DNA of 7,639 bases. It comes from Candidatus Cloacimonadota bacterium (GTDB lineage: Bacteria; Cloacimonadota; Cloacimonadia; Cloacimonadales; Cloacimonadaceae). Location: assembly GCA_023230025.1 (NCBI GenBank), contig JALNYD010000124.1, positions 1-7,639 of the forward strand, in the 5' to 3' direction. Below the pieces are notes generated by a model. The model was not told the origin of the DNA, did no database searches, and was given only the letters and a program-made list of their open reading frames with translations. Position 1 is the first letter of the stretch. Every line of letters begins with the position of its first letter. Of the stretch, positions 6,504 through 7,639 are shown one piece after another. The translations under genes and the position numbers were made by a program.

Positions 6504-6511
6504 TTTCTAAT

Positions 6512-7630
6512 ATGTTTAAACGAATAATACTTATCCTGCTTTTGATCCCACTCCTCCAGTCTGGGCTACAGGGTCAAAACCAAAGCAAAGACACTAGCAG
6601 GTTGAGCTTAAACTCAGCTACTCATATCAATGAGGCTGTGCAAATCCTGGAGCAGTTTGTAATTCGCAGTACTGGAAAGAAACTGGTGAATCTATCCAGC
6701 TACAATGGGAATATCAATGTGCCAATAAATGACTTGAATTGGGAGAAGGCTTTGGAGCTGATCCTGTTGCAAAACAACCTAAGTAAGCAGGATCAAGTGG
6801 GATTCATTGCGATCATAGATCCATATAAACCGGAATTGGAGAAAAGTCCGGAGCAGGATGCCAAGCTGAAAGAAGCTGGATTGAAACAGGTGCGCATCAA
6901 GGCAGTGGCAATGCTGGCAGATCGTAGCTATCTGAAAAGTCTGGGAGTAGATTGGTCCACGGTTGCCAATGGCAAAGTAACCATAAGCACCGGTTTTAGT
7001 GGCGCTTCACAATTGGTATCGCCATTCTCGATTTCGGCCAGCGGAGTTACGGAAATCGGCTCCCAAAGTGTGGAAATATCCTCGCTGCTTCGCACTATTG
7101 AAACCGATCAGAAGGGCAACATTATCGCCGAACCCAGCGTTCTGGTAACCAGCGGTAAATCGGGCTATATCCAGGTGGGTCAGGATATCTCAATCAAGAC
7201 TGCCGATGAAGCCGGAAACACCAGAGACACCTTTTTCTCGACAGGTATAATCATGACTGTGGTGCCGGAAGTAGTAACACTGGAAGATGAAGAACTGATC
7301 AAACTACAGATCAGCATTGAGCGCTCCAGTGGCGTGCCCTCGGCAGTCACAACCGTTGTATCCACCAGTAAATCCAATACTGAGTTGATTCTGTATGATG
7401 GCGAGGAAACTGTGATAGCCGGGTTGTTTGATACCGATGAAACCAAGGTTCGCAGTGGCATCCCCATTCTCAAGGATCTCCCCTGGTGGGTCTTTGGCTT
7501 GCGCTATCTGACGGGTTATGACTCCTATGAAAAGAAGGAGCGTGAACTGATAATATCCATCCGGGCACAAATCCTTGACACAGCTTTGGATCGCCTACGC
7601 AAATCCAGATTGGACGATATCCAAAATTAA
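6512..7630 (+). CDS. pilQ: Short outer-membrane secretin (PilQ/GspD family)
   Basis: This 372-residue exported protein would form the outer-membrane ring through which the pilus passes. Residues 1 to about 22 are a signal peptide: K-R, then a run of Ile/Leu, then a small polar region ending near G-L-Q-G. No lipobox cysteine is present. About 40-90 fits a secretin/TonB short N-terminal (STN/N0) domain: I-N-V-P-I-N-D-L-N-W-E-K-A-L-E-L-I-L. The secretin core starts at Q-V-R-I-K-A (about residue 126), where S-L-G-V-D-W is seen. It contains G-N-I-I-A-E207-P-S-V with V-G-Q-D-I, and the conserved G316-I-P-I-L-K-D-L-P324 motif followed by K-K-E-R-E-L-I-I-S-I. The usual T-P after that strand is R-A. 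PilQ and GspD are usually 600-750 residues; the AMIN domains and N1-N3 repeats are missing. It is probably complete because both ends are intact. Whether it serves pili or secretion rests on the neighbouring PilT, PilMN and PilOP genes. Confidence 0.88.
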   Translation: MFKRIILILLLIPLLQSGLQGQNQSKDTSRLSLNSATHINEAVQILEQFVIRSTGKKLVNLSSYNGNINVPINDLNWEKALELILLQNNLSKQDQVGFIAIIDPYKPELEKSPEQDAKLKEAGLKQVRIKAVAMLADRSYLKSLGVDWSTVANGKVTISTGFSGASQLVSPFSISASGVTEIGSQSVEISSLLRTIETDQKGNIIAEPSVLVTSGKSGYIQVGQDISIKTADEAGNTRDTFFSTGIIMTVVPEVVTLEDEELIKLQISIERSSGVPSAVTTVVSTSKSNTELILYDGEETVIAGLFDTDETKVRSGIPILKDLPWWVFGLRYLTGYDSYEKKERELIISIRAQILDTALDRLRKSRLDDIQN

Positions 7631-7633
7631 CCC

Positions 7634-7639
7634 GGGAGG
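7634..7639 (+). promoter_or_regulatory. Shine-Dalgarno of next gene (outside window)
   Basis: GGGAGG directly follows the secretin stop codon at the window end and is a strong ribosome-binding site. It implies that the operon continues with another gene starting a few bases beyond the window. Confidence 0.6.

Overview
This is a densely packed, single-strand (+) stretch of a diderm (Gram-negative-type) bacterial chromosome. It carries seven co-directional genes with almost no intergenic DNA; the largest gap is 23 bases. The presence of an outer-membrane secretin with a signal peptide shows a two-membrane cell. Base composition is moderate, the starts are ATG, and Shine-Dalgarno motifs are clear and often share bases with the preceding stop codon. 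The combination of genes and the unusual fusions point to a poorly characterised lineage. Something like Cloacimonadota or another FCB-type candidate phylum is my guess, but the sequence alone cannot prove it.

Layout. Bases 1-386 are the 3' end of a gene for a LamG/concanavalin-like surface protein. Bases 396-1355 encode a six-helix membrane sensor of the PilS/RegB type that keeps the phospho-accepting histidine domain but has no kinase ATP-binding domain. Bases 1352-2221 encode a response regulator in which the receiver is joined to a cyclic-nucleotide-binding-like domain, with no DNA-binding domain. Bases 2232-3440 encode a PilT-type twitching/retraction ATPase with an altered Asp box. Bases 3464-5635 encode a large PilM-PilN fusion (GspL-like) with a linker and a helical C-terminal extension. 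Bases 5632-6501 encode a PilO-PilP-like fusion. Bases 6512-7630 encode a very short secretin (PilQ/GspD family). The window ends with a good ribosome-binding site for one more gene downstream.

Taken together this is a compact type IV pilus (or closely related type II secretion-like) machine. The four classical inner-membrane alignment proteins PilM, N, O and P are condensed into two polypeptides that connect to a minimal outer-membrane secretin. A retraction ATPase and an atypical two-component pair are encoded in the same apparent operon. Because the regulator has no DNA-binding domain and sits directly before the ATPase gene, I infer that the pair may control the pilus machine by protein contact rather than by transcription. 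An eight-G tract at the sensor/regulator junction doubles as the regulator's ribosome-binding site and is a perfect -1 slippery heptamer. Slippage there would fuse sensor and regulator in frame. No RNA genes, CRISPR arrays, insertion sequences or terminators were seen.
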